A stretch of 64,000 nt of DNA from Metabacillus rhizolycopersici (GTDB lineage Bacteria; Bacillota; Bacilli; Bacillales; Bacillaceae): positions 62,001-126,000 of the forward strand of contig NZ_JAIQUM010000001.1 of NCBI RefSeq assembly GCF_020075705.1, written 5' to 3'. The position numbers were made by a program, and so were the translations under genes. How positions within the stretch are numbered: position 1 is the stretch's first letter; each line of letters begins with the position of its first letter. Of this stretch, positions 27,630-37,211 are shown one piece after another. Below the pieces are notes generated by a model, which made no database searches, was not told the DNA's origin, and worked only from the letters and a program-made list of their open reading frames with translations.

Positions 27630-28127
27630 ATGAATTCAATAATCATGATCAACGGTAAAGTGAACTTTCAGATCACATTGGATCCAGGTGTTTGGATTTT
27701 CGATGATAGAAAAGTGGATCTAACTACTTATTTTACACAAGAGAAAGAAGCAAAAGACGAACTTGAAGAATATACGAAGTCAGTATCTAAGCATTGGGAT
27801 CGGGAAATTATAGAAGGAGCGATTGTCCCCCCTACTTTAAAAACTGAACGTACCTTCAAAAAACAGAAAGTATTAAATGGAACTTTCGGTATTCCATTTA
27901 AACCTTTTCTTGAAAATGCAGAAATTCAAGAAGATGCAACGATGGTTCAATTTATTACAGCTGACGAGCCGGTGACAGTACCGCTCGAGAAAGCATATGA
28001 AATCATCTTAGGGTTTAGTTTAAAAGGAAAGCCACTGCAAGAAGATGGGCCTATCCATCTTTATTTTGGGGATGGTTCAAATGCCTCCAATCCAATAAAG
28101 AATATAAAAGAGATTTGCGTAATTTAA
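27630..28127 (+). CDS. ylaL: YlaL-like conserved hypothetical protein
   Basis: 165 residues, soluble, no signal peptide. The segments KVNFQITLDPGVWIFDDRKVDL and DREIIEGAIVPPTLKTE match what I remember of B. subtilis YlaL. Function unknown; the family is restricted to Bacilli. I start at ATG 27630 with AGGAG 10 bases upstream; an upstream TTG at 27606 would overlap the ribosome site. Synteny (ylaN-ylaL-ylaK) agrees. It converges with ylaK across a terminator and a family A repeat. Confidence 0.82.
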   Translation: MNSIIMINGKVNFQITLDPGVWIFDDRKVDLTTYFTQEKEAKDELEEYTKSVSKHWDREIIEGAIVPPTLKTERTFKKQKVLNGTFGIPFKPFLENAEIQEDATMVQFITADEPVTVPLEKAYEIILGFSLKGKPLQEDGPIHLYFGDGSNASNPIKNIKEICVI

Positions 28128-28150
28128 GAAGAAAGCTTTCGTTTGAAGAA

Positions 28151-28182
28151 GGGGGTGACCTTTTAAAGTCATTCCCTTTTTT
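28151..28182 (+). terminator. Intrinsic terminator of ylaL
   Basis: GGGnGTGAC and GTCATtCCC pair around a TTTTAAA loop; TTTTTT follows. Confidence 0.65.
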
Positions 28183-28185
28183 ATG

Positions 28186-28348
28186 AACAAAAACGCAAGC
28201 GCCTTGATCAGCCTAAGGCAAGCATAAGACGCGCATGAAAGAAGGTGTACTTTACCTTCATCATGCGTGGCTAGATCTTAGAGGGGCCGGACGCTTGCGC
28301 TAGATGTCGTGCGCTTATCCACAGTACAAGAATTTTATAGTTTCCTAT
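28186..28348 (+). repeat. Dispersed repeat family A, copy 8 (full, rearranged inner stem, DnaA box)
   Basis: The inner stem is GCGCATGA...TCATGCGT instead of CGCTTTTGAAT...ATTCAAAAGCG, so both arms changed together. The second helix also changes together (CCTAAG with CTTAGAGG). TTATCCACA at 28315-28323. It lies between convergent ylaL and ylaK. No clear ylaK terminator is seen on its right. Confidence 0.85.
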
Positions 28349-28445
28349 AATAGAACAAAAAACCCAGTACTTTAGTATGATGATCCGATCTCCAGCTATA
28401 AAATATAGTACGCACATGCTAATTTAGAATGATTGTACGAATTCC

Positions 28446-29774
28446 TTAGAGTAGATCGGCAGCAAGCTGTGCTAAACCAGAACGTTCGCCCTTTACCAGT
28501 CGAATATGACCTGCAATCGGCTGATCCTTAAACTTTTCAACTACATAAGTGAGTCCGTTGTTATATTCATCTAAATAGGGATGATCAATTTGCTCTGGAT
28601 CTCCCATTAACACGATTTTACTGCGCTCGCCTACACGGGTTAAAATTGTTTTAACCTCGTGCTTTGTTAAATTTTGTGCTTCATCAATAAGAATGATTTG
28701 ATCAGGTATACTTCGACCTCTAATATACGTGAGTGCTTCTACTTCGATTGAGCCCATACCAGCTAAAATGGCATCAAGTTCCCCTGGTTTTTTTGTGTTA
28801 AATAAATACTCTAGATTATCAAAAATTGGTTGCATCCATGGTCTTAGCTTTTCTTCCTTTTCACCTGGTAAAAAACCTAAGTCTTTTCCTACTGGCACAA
28901 TCGGCCTTGCAACTAGCAATTTTTTATACGTACCCAAATCCTCAGTTTGCATAAGACCCGCCGCAAGTGCAAGTAATGTTTTACCTGTACCTGCTTTTCC
29001 AATAAGAGTCACTAATGGCAAATCTGTTCTCAAAAGTAACTCCAACGCCATCGTTTGTTGAACATTTCGTGGGCGAATCCCCCAAATATGATCATGATCA
29101 AAAACGAGTCGCTGAATTTTTTTTCCAGAGTGATCTACTTTCCCTATCGCTGAAGATGATCCTCCCAACGAATCCTTCATAATAACAAATTGATTCGGAT
29201 AAAAAGGGTGGTTTGTTAATTCGGAAAGGATCAATTCATTTTTTTCATAAAATCGATTTAAATTATCATTGCTAATATACAAATCAAGGAAGCCTGTATA
29301 TATATGATCAATTTCTACCACTCGATCACTTAGAAAATCCTCTGCTATTAGTCCGATTGCATCTGCTTTGACCCGAACTAACGTATCCTTACTTACTAAT
29401 ATGACAGCTCGGCCATTTTCCTTCGTCTGCTCCTCTAATGACAAATTTTTTGCTACTGCTAAAATTCGATTATCATTTGTTTTTTCAACAAAAATTTCTT
29501 GCAGTTGATGAAAAGATCGATGGTTTAACTCAATTCGTAATGATCCACCATTTGGTAAAGGTATTTTTTCATGTAATTTCCCTGTTTCCCTTAATTGGTC
29601 TATCAATTTAGAAACTTGTCTTGCATTACGACCAATTTCATCCATGTAACGTTTTTTTGAATCCACCTCTTCTAACACTACTGCTGGGATAATTACCTCA
29701 TTTTCTTCAAAGGAAAAAATTGAATTCGGATCTTGCAACAATACATTTGTGTCTAGAACATAAATCTTCCTCAA
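28446..29774 (-). CDS. ylaK: YlaK: PIN-PhoH fusion (PhoH2-type RNA helicase/nuclease)
   Basis: 442 residues. N-terminal PIN nuclease domain (YVLDTNVLLQDPNSIF, with later acidic residues in KTNDNRILAVA and SKDTLVRVKA) fused to a PhoH P-loop ATPase (LIGKAGTGKT Walker A; ILIDEAQNLT Walker B). PhoH2 proteins of mycobacteria act as ribonuclease plus RNA helicase; B. subtilis YlaK is a homologue. TTG 29774 has AGGAGG 7 bases upstream and gives 442 residues; an ATG at 29843 adds a non-family leader. Confidence 0.93.
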   Translation of the reverse strand: MRKIYVLDTNVLLQDPNSIFSFEENEVIIPAVVLEEVDSKKRYMDEIGRNARQVSKLIDQLRETGKLHEKIPLPNGGSLRIELNHRSFHQLQEIFVEKTNDNRILAVAKNLSLEEQTKENGRAVILVSKDTLVRVKADAIGLIAEDFLSDRVVEIDHIYTGFLDLYISNDNLNRFYEKNELILSELTNHPFYPNQFVIMKDSLGGSSSAIGKVDHSGKKIQRLVFDHDHIWGIRPRNVQQTMALELLLRTDLPLVTLIGKAGTGKTLLALAAGLMQTEDLGTYKKLLVARPIVPVGKDLGFLPGEKEEKLRPWMQPIFDNLEYLFNTKKPGELDAILAGMGSIEVEALTYIRGRSIPDQIILIDEAQNLTKHEVKTILTRVGERSKIVLMGDPEQIDHPYLDEYNNGLTYVVEKFKDQPIAGHIRLVKGERSGLAQLAADLL

Positions 29775-29987
29775 ACCTCCGCCTCCTACTCCGCTGCTAT
29801 TTTTTTCTGGAGTGAAACATTTAGGTAGTGAAAAACAAGTCAAGCTGTGAATGAAGCGTTGCTAAAATATATGAAAGAATGAATAAAGATAGAAGGTTTA
29901 TTAGACAATAAAATTAAAAAGCAAGATAAAAACCCAGATTCAAGACCTTCATACAAATTGATCCTAACTTTTAAGGAGTGATTTTTC

Positions 29988-30593
29988 ATGAAATACTTAT
30001 TCATTGTACTGTTCATTTCAGTATTTGCGCTTTCAGGTTGTACAGTCAATCAAGGTGCGCCCAAAACTGATCAGTCAAATGATGTTGGTACACCTATGAA
30101 TGTGGAAAATAGTGTTGATCAACATGTTAATCGAAAAACAGGTCAACAAATTTCCGAGCATCTCGTTACACTAGCAAATGAAATACCTGAAGTTAATGAT
30201 GCTACAGCAGTTGTCTTAGGTAATTACGCTGTTGTTGGAATTGATGTGAATTCTGATCTTGATCGCAATAAGGTCGAAACAATAAAATACTCTGTTGCAG
30301 AAAGTCTAATGCATGATCCTTATGGCGCTAGAGCTGTTGTCATTGCAGATGCAGATACGAATGTCCGACTCCGTGAAATGGGACGTGAAATTAGAGAAGG
30401 TCGCCCCATTATCGGTATACTTGATGAATTAGCTGCTATTGTTGGTCGTATAATACCTGAAGTCCCAGGTGAAATTCTAGATAACCAAGAAAAACAGCCT
30501 ACGGAACAGAGTAAAGATCAATTAAATAAAGAAGAACAACAAATGTTAGAAAAAGAACAACAAGATCAATCAAACGGTCATAAAGACAAATAA
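29988..30593 (+). CDS. ylaJ: YlaJ, YhcN/YlaJ-family sporulation lipoprotein
   Basis: 201 residues: signal peptide with lipobox LSGC (mature Cys about residue 18), then the YhcN/YlaJ domain (TGQQISEHLVTLANEIPEV; VVGIDVNSDLDR; YGARAVVIADAD). A Gln/Lys/Glu-rich tail ends the protein. YlaJ is a sporulation-specific lipoprotein reported to affect L-Ala germination. ATG 29988 has AAGGAG 9 bases upstream. Divergent from ylaK. Confidence 0.92.
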   Translation: MKYLFIVLFISVFALSGCTVNQGAPKTDQSNDVGTPMNVENSVDQHVNRKTGQQISEHLVTLANEIPEVNDATAVVLGNYAVVGIDVNSDLDRNKVETIKYSVAESLMHDPYGARAVVIADADTNVRLREMGREIREGRPIIGILDELAAIVGRIIPEVPGEILDNQEKQPTEQSKDQLNKEEQQMLEKEQQDQSNGHKDK

Positions 30594-30598
30594 TAATC

Positions 30599-30703
30599 GG
30601 ACTGTCACACTTTAACGATTTGATCAAATTTACTTAGTTCAAATAATAAATAAACAAAATTGTTTTATTCGAAATAACCAAAACCTTTGTGACAGTCCTT
30701 TTG
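30599..30703 (+). terminator. Long-loop terminator of ylaJ
   Basis: GGACTGTCACA (30599-30609) pairs with TGTGACAGTCC (30688-30698), followed by TTTTG. The loop is about 78 bases. Confidence 0.6.
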
Positions 30704-30827
30704 TTCCTTCTTAGCAAGTTTCTTCAACGCCTCTAACACTTTCGTTCTCGATAGTTCAAAAAATATGAAAGCTTTTTTTGCGGAATTATAATGAATCAAC
30801 CAAATAAGTTTCTATCTTATTCGTCAT
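30665..30827 (-). pseudogene. Possible frameshifted small gene between ylaJ and ylaI
   Basis: ATG 30827 with GGGAGG upstream starts a frame MTNKIETYLVDSL ending at TAA 30786-30788. Removing one T restores a protein-like continuation (YNSAKKAFIFFELSRTKVL, then EALKKLAKKEQ) open to 30665. The good ribosome site plus the helical, charged continuation suggest a +1 frameshift in a real small gene, or a sequencing error. The last codons overlap the ylaJ terminator. Family not recognised. Confidence 0.35.
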
Positions 30828-30998
30828 ATGAGTCCTCCCTTCCGCTATACTCTTATCATACCTTTTTTTTAAATTCTGTTCCAACTATTAACATTATTTC
30901 TGATTTTTTTAAAAGACGTGATATACTAATAACCAAGTGGCATACTTTATGGTTACTAGCCTAATAGATGTAGCTACACTAATTGTTAGAGGTGCAAT

Positions 30999-31199
30999 AT
31001 GAGAGTGAAATGTGTTATTTGTGACAAAGTTGAGACGATCGAAGATGAAACACTAATCGCAAAGCGTTTAAGAAATCGCCCGATACATACGTATATGTGT
31101 ACTACGTGTAATGAACGGATTGAGATAAGAACAAATGCACGCATTGCAACTGGCAAATTCAAATTATACCAAGACAAAAAAGCTGAAGATACTTGGTAA
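30999..31199 (+). CDS. ylaI: YlaI (DUF2197), small zinc-binding protein
   Basis: 66 residues with CxxC (CVIC) at the N-terminus and CTTC (CxxC) in the middle, preceded by LIAKRLRNRPIHTYMC, a conserved DUF2197 segment. A zinc-ribbon-like small protein of unknown function conserved next to ylaJ and ylaH. ATG 30999 follows AGAGGTG. Confidence 0.92.
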   Translation: MRVKCVICDKVETIEDETLIAKRLRNRPIHTYMCTTCNERIEIRTNARIATGKFKLYQDKKAEDTW

Positions 31200-31277
31200 A
31201 CTTAAAGATTATGTTTCCAAGCGAGACAACCATCATAAGGGGTTCTTTATCCACTACCTATCTCCTAGGTTCTCTAA

Positions 31278-31441
31278 AGAACAAAAGCGCAAGCGCCTTG
31301 ATCAGCCTCTGGCAAATAAAACGATCAGGAATAGAAAGTGTTTTTTACCTTCAATTCCTGATTGGCTGTAGGCCCAAGAGGCGCTAGGCGCTGGATTTCG
31401 TGCACTTATCCACAGTACAAGAATTATATAATTTCCTAAAC
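31278..31441 (+). repeat. Dispersed repeat family A, copy 9 (inner-stem variant 2, DnaA box)
   Basis: Inner stem CGATCAGGAAT/ATTCCTGATTGG, a different but still complementary pair. Outer arm AGCGCAAGCGCC on the left is met by GGCGCTGG on the right. TTATCCACA at 31406-31414. It lies between convergent ylaI and ylaH and abuts the ylaH terminator. Confidence 0.85.
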
Positions 31442-31446
31442 GACGA

Positions 31447-31485
31447 GAAACAAAGGTTCTAAAATATGATCAGAACCTTTGTTTC
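31447..31485 (-). terminator. Intrinsic terminator of ylaH
   Basis: GAAACAAAGGTTCT pairs with AGAACCTTTGTTTC around an 11-base loop. Confidence 0.8.
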
Positions 31486-31492
31486 ATTTAAT

Positions 31493-31798
31493 TTATTTTG
31501 CTTCTTTCTTTGATTGGTAAAGTCTTACTTTATAAATGATTAAAATAAGTGCAGCAACGACCAAACCCTCCGCTACCGGTAAGAATATTCCTAAAAATGT
31601 TAACACCGTACAACCAAACGCTAAAAAAAGATAAATAACCAATGATTTTAAAATCGGTAGCTTTTTAGCAAATCCGAGCTTATAAACGAGGATCGATAAT
31701 AGGAGAATTGTAATATAAAGCATCCACATACCTACCTTAGGATATTCTATTACATTATATAAGCTTGGAAAAAAAGATAGTCTTTCTGTTATATCCAT
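31493..31798 (-). CDS. ylaH: YlaH-like membrane protein
   Basis: 101 residues with three membrane segments ([53 protein letters not shown]), matching YlaH. Function unknown. ATG 31798 has GGAGG 8 bases upstream. It follows typA on the same strand but a terminator lies between. Confidence 0.9.
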   Translation of the reverse strand: MDITERLSFFPSLYNVIEYPKVGMWMLYITILLLSILVYKLGFAKKLPILKSLVIYLFLAFGCTVLTFLGIFLPVAEGLVVAALILIIYKVRLYQSKKEAK

Positions 31799-31844
31799 TT
31801 TTATTCCTCCTTACACATATTCTACTATGTGTGGGCATATATGG

Positions 31845-31925
31845 AAAGAGGCTGATTCTAAAGAGTAGAATGACCTCAAATTACAGTTCTTTGAGGATTC
31901 TATTCTTAAGTAGAATCAGCCTTCT
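31845..31925 (-). terminator. Branched terminator of typA
   Basis: AGGCTGATTCTA (31849-31860) pairs with TAGAATCAGCCT (31911-31922), with an inner CCTCAAA/TTTGAGG stem. About 120 bases beyond the typA stop. CTCTTT follows on the minus strand. Confidence 0.55.
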
Positions 31926-32046
31926 TATATAGAGATAATAGGAACAGATTTTTACAAGTAGTTAACCCCACCTGTTCCATAAGATTTACGAGCGCAGTCA
32001 GAGCGATGAACATCGTGTTCTGTTACATCGCTTACTAACTTTGCTA

Positions 32047-33891
32047 TTAGTTAGTACTAGCAAGCTTTTTCTTTTTAGCTGCTTTTTCACGTTCGTTTTT
32101 ATCAAGAATTTTCTTTCTAAGTCTAATTGACTCAGGTGTTAATTCACAATACTCATCTTCATTCAAGTATTCAAGTGCTTCCTCTAATGACATGATACGT
32201 GGTTTTTTCATACTGTTTGTTTGATCTTTATTAGCTGAACGGATATTTGTTTGTTGTTTCATTTTACAAATATTTACTACTAGATCATTTTCACGAGTAT
32301 GTTCTCCTACGATCATACCTTCATATACATCTACACCTGCTTCAACGAAGATAATTCCGCGATCTTCTACTCCTTGAATACCATAAGTCGTTGATTTTCC
32401 ATTTTCCATAGAAACAAGTACACCTTGACGGCGTCCTCCAACCTGACCTTTTTGCATTGGTTGGTAGCTATCAAATGTATGGTTTATAATTCCGAATCCA
32501 CGAGTTAAAGACATAAATTCTGTTGAGTAACCAATTAAGCCACGTGCAGGCACATTGAAGATTAATCGAACTTGACCATTACCATTGTTGATCATATCAA
32601 TCATATCACCTTTACGAGCACCAATTGATTCCATCACACCGCCAGTATGTTCTTCAGGTACATCAATTTGCACACGTTCAACTGGCTCACATTTTACACC
32701 ATCAATTTCTTTAATGATAACTTCTGGTTTAGAAACTTGCAGTTCATAACCTTCACGACGCATATTTTCAATTAAGATTGAAAGATGAAGTTCTCCACGT
32801 CCAGAAACAATCCAAGCGTCAGGAGATGCAGTCGGATCAACACGTAAGCTTACATCTGTTTGTAATTGTGACATTAGGCGTTCTTCTATTTTACGAGAAG
32901 TAACAAATTTACCTTCACGACCAGCAAATGGACTATTGTTCACTGCAAAAGTCATTTGTAATGTCGGCTCATCAATACGAAGAATTGGTAATGCTTCTTG
33001 GTGTTCAACAGGGCAAACCGTTTCACCAACGTTAATATCTTCCATACCAGAAACCGCTACAAGATCACCTGCTACAGCTTGCTCAATTTCAATACGCTTT
33101 AAGCCTTGGAATCCAAATATTTTCGAAACTCGGAAGTTCTTGATCGTTCCATCAATTTTCATCAAGGAAACTTGCTGACCTACTTGCATTGTGCCACGGA
33201 AGACTCTTCCAATTCCAATACGGCCTACATAATCATTGTAATCAAGTAACGCAACTTGGAATTGAAGTGGTTCTTCTCTGTTTTCGATTGGTGCTGGGAT
33301 ATGCTTAATAATTGAATCATATAGAACTTCCATATTCTCCTCTTGATCGGCAGGATCAGGACTAAGACTAGCTGTTCCATTTATTCCTGAAGCAAAAATG
33401 ACTGGAAACTCTAATTGTTCCTCATTAGCATCAAGCTCAATGAATAAGTCGATTACTTCATCGACAACTTCAGTTGGACGCGCAAAATCACGGTCAATTT
33501 TATTAACAACAACGATTGGTGTTAAATTTTGCTCCAATGCTTTCTTTAAAACGAAACGTGTTTGAGGCATACAGCCTTCATAAGCATCAACAATAAGTAG
33601 AACTCCATCTACCATTTTCATGATACGTTCTACTTCACCACCGAAGTCAGCATGTCCTGGTGTATCCATAATGTTAATGCGAGTGTCTTTATAATTAATG
33701 GCTGTGTTTTTTGCTAAGATTGTAATCCCGCGTTCACGCTCAATATCATTTGAGTCCATTGCACGTTCTGCAACTTGTTCGTTTGAACGAAATGTACCTG
33801 ATTGGTGTAAAAGCTGGTCTACTAATGTTGTTTTCCCATGGTCTACGTGGGCAATAATGGCTATGTTGCGAATATCGTTTCGTAATTTCAC
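32047..33891 (-). CDS. typA: Translational GTPase TypA/BipA
   Basis: 614 residues, EF-G-like GTPase: HVDHGKTT (G1), [14 protein letters not shown] (G3), NKIDR (G4), beta-barrel domain 2 and the BipA-specific C-terminal domain ([19 protein letters not shown]). It binds 70S ribosomes and supports ribosome assembly and growth at low temperature. GTG start at 33891 with AGGAG 8 bases upstream. Position next to ylaF and ylaH matches B. subtilis ylaG. Confidence 0.97.
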   Translation of the reverse strand: MKLRNDIRNIAIIAHVDHGKTTLVDQLLHQSGTFRSNEQVAERAMDSNDIERERGITILAKNTAINYKDTRINIMDTPGHADFGGEVERIMKMVDGVLLIVDAYEGCMPQTRFVLKKALEQNLTPIVVVNKIDRDFARPTEVVDEVIDLFIELDANEEQLEFPVIFASGINGTASLSPDPADQEENMEVLYDSIIKHIPAPIENREEPLQFQVALLDYNDYVGRIGIGRVFRGTMQVGQQVSLMKIDGTIKNFRVSKIFGFQGLKRIEIEQAVAGDLVAVSGMEDINVGETVCPVEHQEALPILRIDEPTLQMTFAVNNSPFAGREGKFVTSRKIEERLMSQLQTDVSLRVDPTASPDAWIVSGRGELHLSILIENMRREGYELQVSKPEVIIKEIDGVKCEPVERVQIDVPEEHTGGVMESIGARKGDMIDMINNGNGQVRLIFNVPARGLIGYSTEFMSLTRGFGIINHTFDSYQPMQKGQVGGRRQGVLVSMENGKSTTYGIQGVEDRGIIFVEAGVDVYEGMIVGEHTRENDLVVNICKMKQQTNIRSANKDQTNSMKKPRIMSLEEALEYLNEDEYCELTPESIRLRKKILDKNEREKAAKKKKLASTN

Positions 33892-34117
33892 ACTTTCATC
33901 TCCTAAAATGTATATTCAAATAGGCTCTACTAAAAGGATTTCCATACTATTAATAAGAAATACGGTAAGACTTTTCGCAGTATTCGATTGAACATCGTTT
34001 TAAATTAAAAATTCCTTCGATATTATACCATAAACAATCTAGAAAAGTGTTAAACTTTTATGTAAACTAAAGGTAGTATCACAATTTTTTTGAAATTAGT
34101 TGGGAGTTGTCGATTTT

Positions 34118-34312
34118 ATGAGGCTAGGTAAATGGATTTTTATTGTATTAGCTTTCTTTGCTGCAACTTGTATGATAGGTATTGGAATTGCAGTAGGTGA
34201 ACGGAGTATACTCGGAATCCTCCTTGCAATTATCGGATTAAATGCTGTAATGGCAACAGGCTTCATAATGAAAAAAAAAATTGCGGGAAAAAGGAATTTT
34301 GGAATAGGGTGA
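34118..34312 (+). CDS. ylaF: YlaF family membrane protein (DUF5325)
   Basis: 64 residues with two membrane segments (WIFIVLAFFAATCMIGIGIA; SILGILLAIIGLNAVMATGF) and a basic tail; DUF5325/YlaF. Function unknown. I use ATG 34118 with GGGAG 11 bases upstream; a TTG at 34100 overlaps the ribosome site. Divergent from typA. Confidence 0.82.
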   Translation: MRLGKWIFIVLAFFAATCMIGIGIAVGERSILGILLAIIGLNAVMATGFIMKKKIAGKRNFGIG

Positions 34313-34345
34313 GTTGAAGCATCTTCAACATCCTTAAGATTATAG

Positions 34346-34390
34346 GCCGTTCACAAAATAAAGTTTTCCCCTTAATTTTGTGAACGGCTT
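34346..34390 (+). terminator. Intrinsic terminator of ylaF
   Basis: GCCGTTCACAAAAT pairs perfectly with ATTTTGTGAACGGC. The T-run after it is weak (TTGATCC). Confidence 0.6.
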
Positions 34391-34449
34391 GATCCTTGAT
34401 GTTGTTGAACCTAAACTACACGAAAAAACAATTCAAAATGATAAAGCGA

Positions 34450-34550
34450 CACTTACCTTACTTTCTCCTAGCAATGATCCCCCCACCTCTCTTTTCTGAT
34501 ATTTCCTTAATCTTGTGGTAGGGGTTTACTGCCAGTTAGAATGTGAAAAA
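34450..34550 (+). repeat. Dispersed repeat family B copy
   Basis: CCCCACC (34481-34487) pairs with GGTAGGGG (34517-34524), followed by the clean family tail TTTACTGCCAGTTAGAATGT. It lies between convergent ylaF and the GNAT gene. Confidence 0.65.
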
Positions 34551-34558
34551 TTTTTTCC

Positions 34559-35026
34559 TTATTTTAAAGGCTTAACCGTTATCATAAATTCTCTTTTAGT
34601 TGTTTCATCCATTTCAACCTTGAATTGTTCGAAGCCACATTTACCGAGAAATTGTAACCATAAATCCTGCCTAATTGGACATCCTGCAAACAGTGCTTTA
34701 TGACCTTTATGACGTAATTTGTTTCCAATCTCCGTTAGAATCCTTTTCCCTATCCCTTTCATCCTATAACTAGGGTGGACTAGTATTGTGCCTACCCATG
34801 GCTTTTCATTACTCGGGGACCATTCCAATACGTAGCTAGCACCTACTTTTTTATGATCTATTGACCAAATTCTCCATTCGCCATTGTACATTGAGTAGCT
34901 GAATAGGTACGATTGCAAATCTTCTACACCACATTCTTCATTTTGCCACTCTTCGCTTGCGATTATTAGTAGTCTTAAAAATTCTAAATCATCAGATTCT
35001 AACTTTTCAGACGAAAATTTCGTCAC
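34559..35026 (-). CDS. GNAT-family N-acetyltransferase
   Basis: 155 residues with the GNAT acetyl-CoA site (VGTILVHPSYRMKGIGKRIL) and a C-terminal LGKCGFEQF strand-helix. The start overlaps the yktC stop by four bases, so it is translationally coupled to yktC. Substrate unknown; I do not recall an equivalent in the B. subtilis locus. Confidence 0.82.
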   Translation of the reverse strand: MTKFSSEKLESDDLEFLRLLIIASEEWQNEECGVEDLQSYLFSYSMYNGEWRIWSIDHKKVGASYVLEWSPSNEKPWVGTILVHPSYRMKGIGKRILTEIGNKLRHKGHKALFAGCPIRQDLWLQFLGKCGFEQFKVEMDETTKREFMITVKPLK

Positions 35027-35817
35027 CTATTTAAGTATTCCTTAATAATATGATCGTGTAGATTTTTTTCACCAACAAAGAAGGAAGTTTTCGAAAGAAG
35101 ATCAAGCTTTTCACCTTTTAGTGTTGTCGCTACTCCCCCTACTTCTTCAATCAACACTAGACCGGCTGCAAAGTCCCAAGGCGCTAACCTCATCGTTAAA
35201 TAAGCATCTAATCTTCCCGATGCAACATAGGCGCATTCAAGTGCAGCAGATCCATATGAGCGTGCTCCACGAACTTTTTGTACGATTGGAGCGATAAGAT
35301 TATAGTCGATTCGTTTATTTTCTGTTACCCACACGGGATTTATGCCAACTACCGCTTCTTCAATATTTACTTTATCAAGCTTTGGTAAAGGGATATCATT
35401 CATATATGCTCCTTCACCTTTAAAGGCATGATATAGTTCATTATGTACAACATCGTAAATTAATCCTATATAGCCGATTCCATCACCGTAAATACCTATA
35501 GATATTGCAAAATTACGTTGTTGGTGAACAAAATTCATTGTACCGTCTATCGGATCAATAATCCACAATACACCATCTAAAGAAGTAACATCATCACCAT
35601 AACCTTCTTCACCCAAAATTCGATGATCAGGATAGGTTTCTTGTATTTTCTCGATAAAAAATTGTTCAATTTCCTTATCCATATTCGTCACTAAATCATT
35701 AGGATTAGATTTGTATTGAATGGAAAGTGCGGAATCGAAGGAATTTCTAATTTTTTCTCCTGCCTCAGCTATCCACCGTTTCGCGTTTTGATCAATGTGC
35801 TTCCAATTCGTCATCAT
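35023..35817 (-). CDS. yktC: YktC, inositol monophosphatase family
   Basis: 264 residues. Motifs of the Mg-dependent Li-sensitive phosphatase superfamily: EEGYGDD (motif 1 region), DPIDGTMNF (metal-binding motif A) and WDFAAGLVLIEEVGG (motif B). B. subtilis YktC dephosphorylates inositol-1-phosphate and related substrates. ATG 35817 or 35814 (MM), with GGGG a few bases upstream. Operon with the overlapping GNAT gene. Confidence 0.92.
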   Translation of the reverse strand: MMTNWKHIDQNAKRWIAEAGEKIRNSFDSALSIQYKSNPNDLVTNMDKEIEQFFIEKIQETYPDHRILGEEGYGDDVTSLDGVLWIIDPIDGTMNFVHQQRNFAISIGIYGDGIGYIGLIYDVVHNELYHAFKGEGAYMNDIPLPKLDKVNIEEAVVGINPVWVTENKRIDYNLIAPIVQKVRGARSYGSAALECAYVASGRLDAYLTMRLAPWDFAAGLVLIEEVGGVATTLKGEKLDLLSKTSFFVGEKNLHDHIIKEYLNR

Positions 35818-35911
35818 GCAACCCCATTTCTATGTAAAAGTTACTCTTCCTCTTAAAGGATACTGTATTGAATTTAAGGAATGCAAGTATGACACAGTTT
35901 ACCGCGCAGAT

Positions 35912-35938
35912 AAAAACGAACCTCCGAGGTTCGTTTTG
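35912..35938 (-). terminator. Intrinsic terminator of the 62-aa hypothetical gene
   Basis: AAAACGAACCT pairs with AGGTTCGTTTT around a three-base loop, 20 bases after the stop. Confidence 0.8.
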
Positions 35939-35957
35939 TAGTTTTACTCATCCTCTT

Positions 35958-36146
35958 CTATGCATGAAGTTTCATCCACTCTTTACGTAACTTTTCTAAC
36001 TTCAGTTTACATTCTGTCACTTTCCTTTTATCTTTATTCTGCATTGCTTCATAAAGGGTGGCTAATTCGTAATCCAATTCTAGTCTTAACACCGCGAGCC
36101 TATTATTCATAATTTTTTGACCACTTGATTTCACAGTTTGTTTCAT
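35958..36146 (-). CDS. Conserved hypothetical small helical protein (62 aa)
   Basis: Highly charged, probably coiled-coil (NNRLAVLRLELDYELATLYE; CKLKLEKLRKEWMKLH), no membrane segment. ATG 36146 follows AAAGGGG. It is flanked by yktC and yktB and has its own strong terminator, supporting a real gene. I do not recognise a family. Confidence 0.65.
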   Translation of the reverse strand: MKQTVKSSGQKIMNNRLAVLRLELDYELATLYEAMQNKDKRKVTECKLKLEKLRKEWMKLHA

Positions 36147-36193
36147 CTTTCTACCGCCCCTTTCTTTTTATTTGACTAGGTATTTATAAAATA

Positions 36194-36296
36194 AGACTTC
36201 CCTTAATCTTTACGAGCAGTTTCCACAACCTATCTTCTTTATTACATTTGAATCTTGAGGCGGGGGTTATCTGCCTAGTAAAAATAGGATAAAACG
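36194..36296 (+). repeat. Dispersed repeat family B copy
   Basis: CAACCT can pair with AGGCGGGG-side bases weakly; the tail GGGGGTTATCTGCCTAGTAA, then AAATAGGATAAA fits the family. It is in the divergent promoter region upstream of yktB; 36297-36530 otherwise shows only AT-rich sequence. Confidence 0.5.
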
Positions 36297-36537
36297 ATTT
36301 CAAAGATTCACTTAAAGATTTTTAATAGTTTTTTATATAATATGTGCGTCTAAAAAAAGTTGGAACTATCGGAATGAAATTGTGCATTCACCTATTTTTC
36401 TATTTAGTTGTATACACAGGTATTGATCAAAATCTATAATTAGAAAGCAAACCATTGTGCTAACGGATGCTTATTCGTATATACTTTAATTTCAACAATT
36501 AAAAACGTAATGTTTTGATGTAAGGAGGAACTATTTT

Positions 36538-37155
36538 ATGAAATGTGAAGGTTTTACTAGAAGAGATTTCAATACATTTACAATAGATGGTCTTGAGGAG
36601 CGAATGGAAGCAATTCGCATGAGAATCCAACCTAAATTTAAAGTAATTGGCGAGGTTTTAACAGCAGATTTAAGCTCATCGTTACAAAACGAGATGTATT
36701 TGCATATTGCTAAGCATTTAAGAAGAACAATAAACCCCCCTAAGGATACGTGGTTAGCCATCGCTGCCAATAAACGCGGTTACAAACAGCATCCACATTT
36801 TCAAGTAGGATTATTTGATGACCACCTCTTTATCTGGCTCGCGTTTATTTACGAATTACCAAATAAAGAAAATATGGCGAAAAACTTCCTAAATAAGCTC
36901 GACTATATTACAGAAACAGTTCCAGATCATTTCTATGTTTCTTTAGATCATACAAAAAAAGATGCTAAACCAATAAATGAAATTGACTTAAAAAGCTCTT
37001 TAGAACGATTCAGAGACGTTAAAAAAGCTGAATTCCTTATTGGCCGCCATCTCTCTCCAGATGATCCTATGGTTCAAGACGGTGACAAGTTGGTCCGATT
37101 TATTCGTGAAACCTTTGAGACACTTATCCCAATCTATAAGCTTTCGTTTGAATAA
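36538..37155 (+). CDS. yktB: YktB (UPF0637 / DUF1054)
   Basis: 205 residues, UPF0637 family (FTRRDFNTFTIDGLEERM start; HPHFQVGLFDDHLFIWLAFIYE). Soluble alpha/beta protein of unknown function conserved in Bacilli. ATG 36538 follows AAGGAGG. It converges with yktA at a perfect bidirectional terminator. Confidence 0.93.
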   Translation: MKCEGFTRRDFNTFTIDGLEERMEAIRMRIQPKFKVIGEVLTADLSSSLQNEMYLHIAKHLRRTINPPKDTWLAIAANKRGYKQHPHFQVGLFDDHLFIWLAFIYELPNKENMAKNFLNKLDYITETVPDHFYVSLDHTKKDAKPINEIDLKSSLERFRDVKKAEFLIGRHLSPDDPMVQDGDKLVRFIRETFETLIPIYKLSFE

Positions 37156-37163
37156 AGCGACAC

Positions 37164-37206
37164 AAAAAATGCGTCCAGACTCAACTTGAGCTTGGACGCA
37201 TTTTTC
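37164..37206. terminator. Bidirectional terminator yktB/yktA
   Basis: AAATGCGTCCA...TGGACGCATTT with an inner TCAA/TTGA; A- and T-runs on both sides. It lies between the two convergent stops. Confidence 0.88.
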
Positions 37207-37211
37207 ATTTT

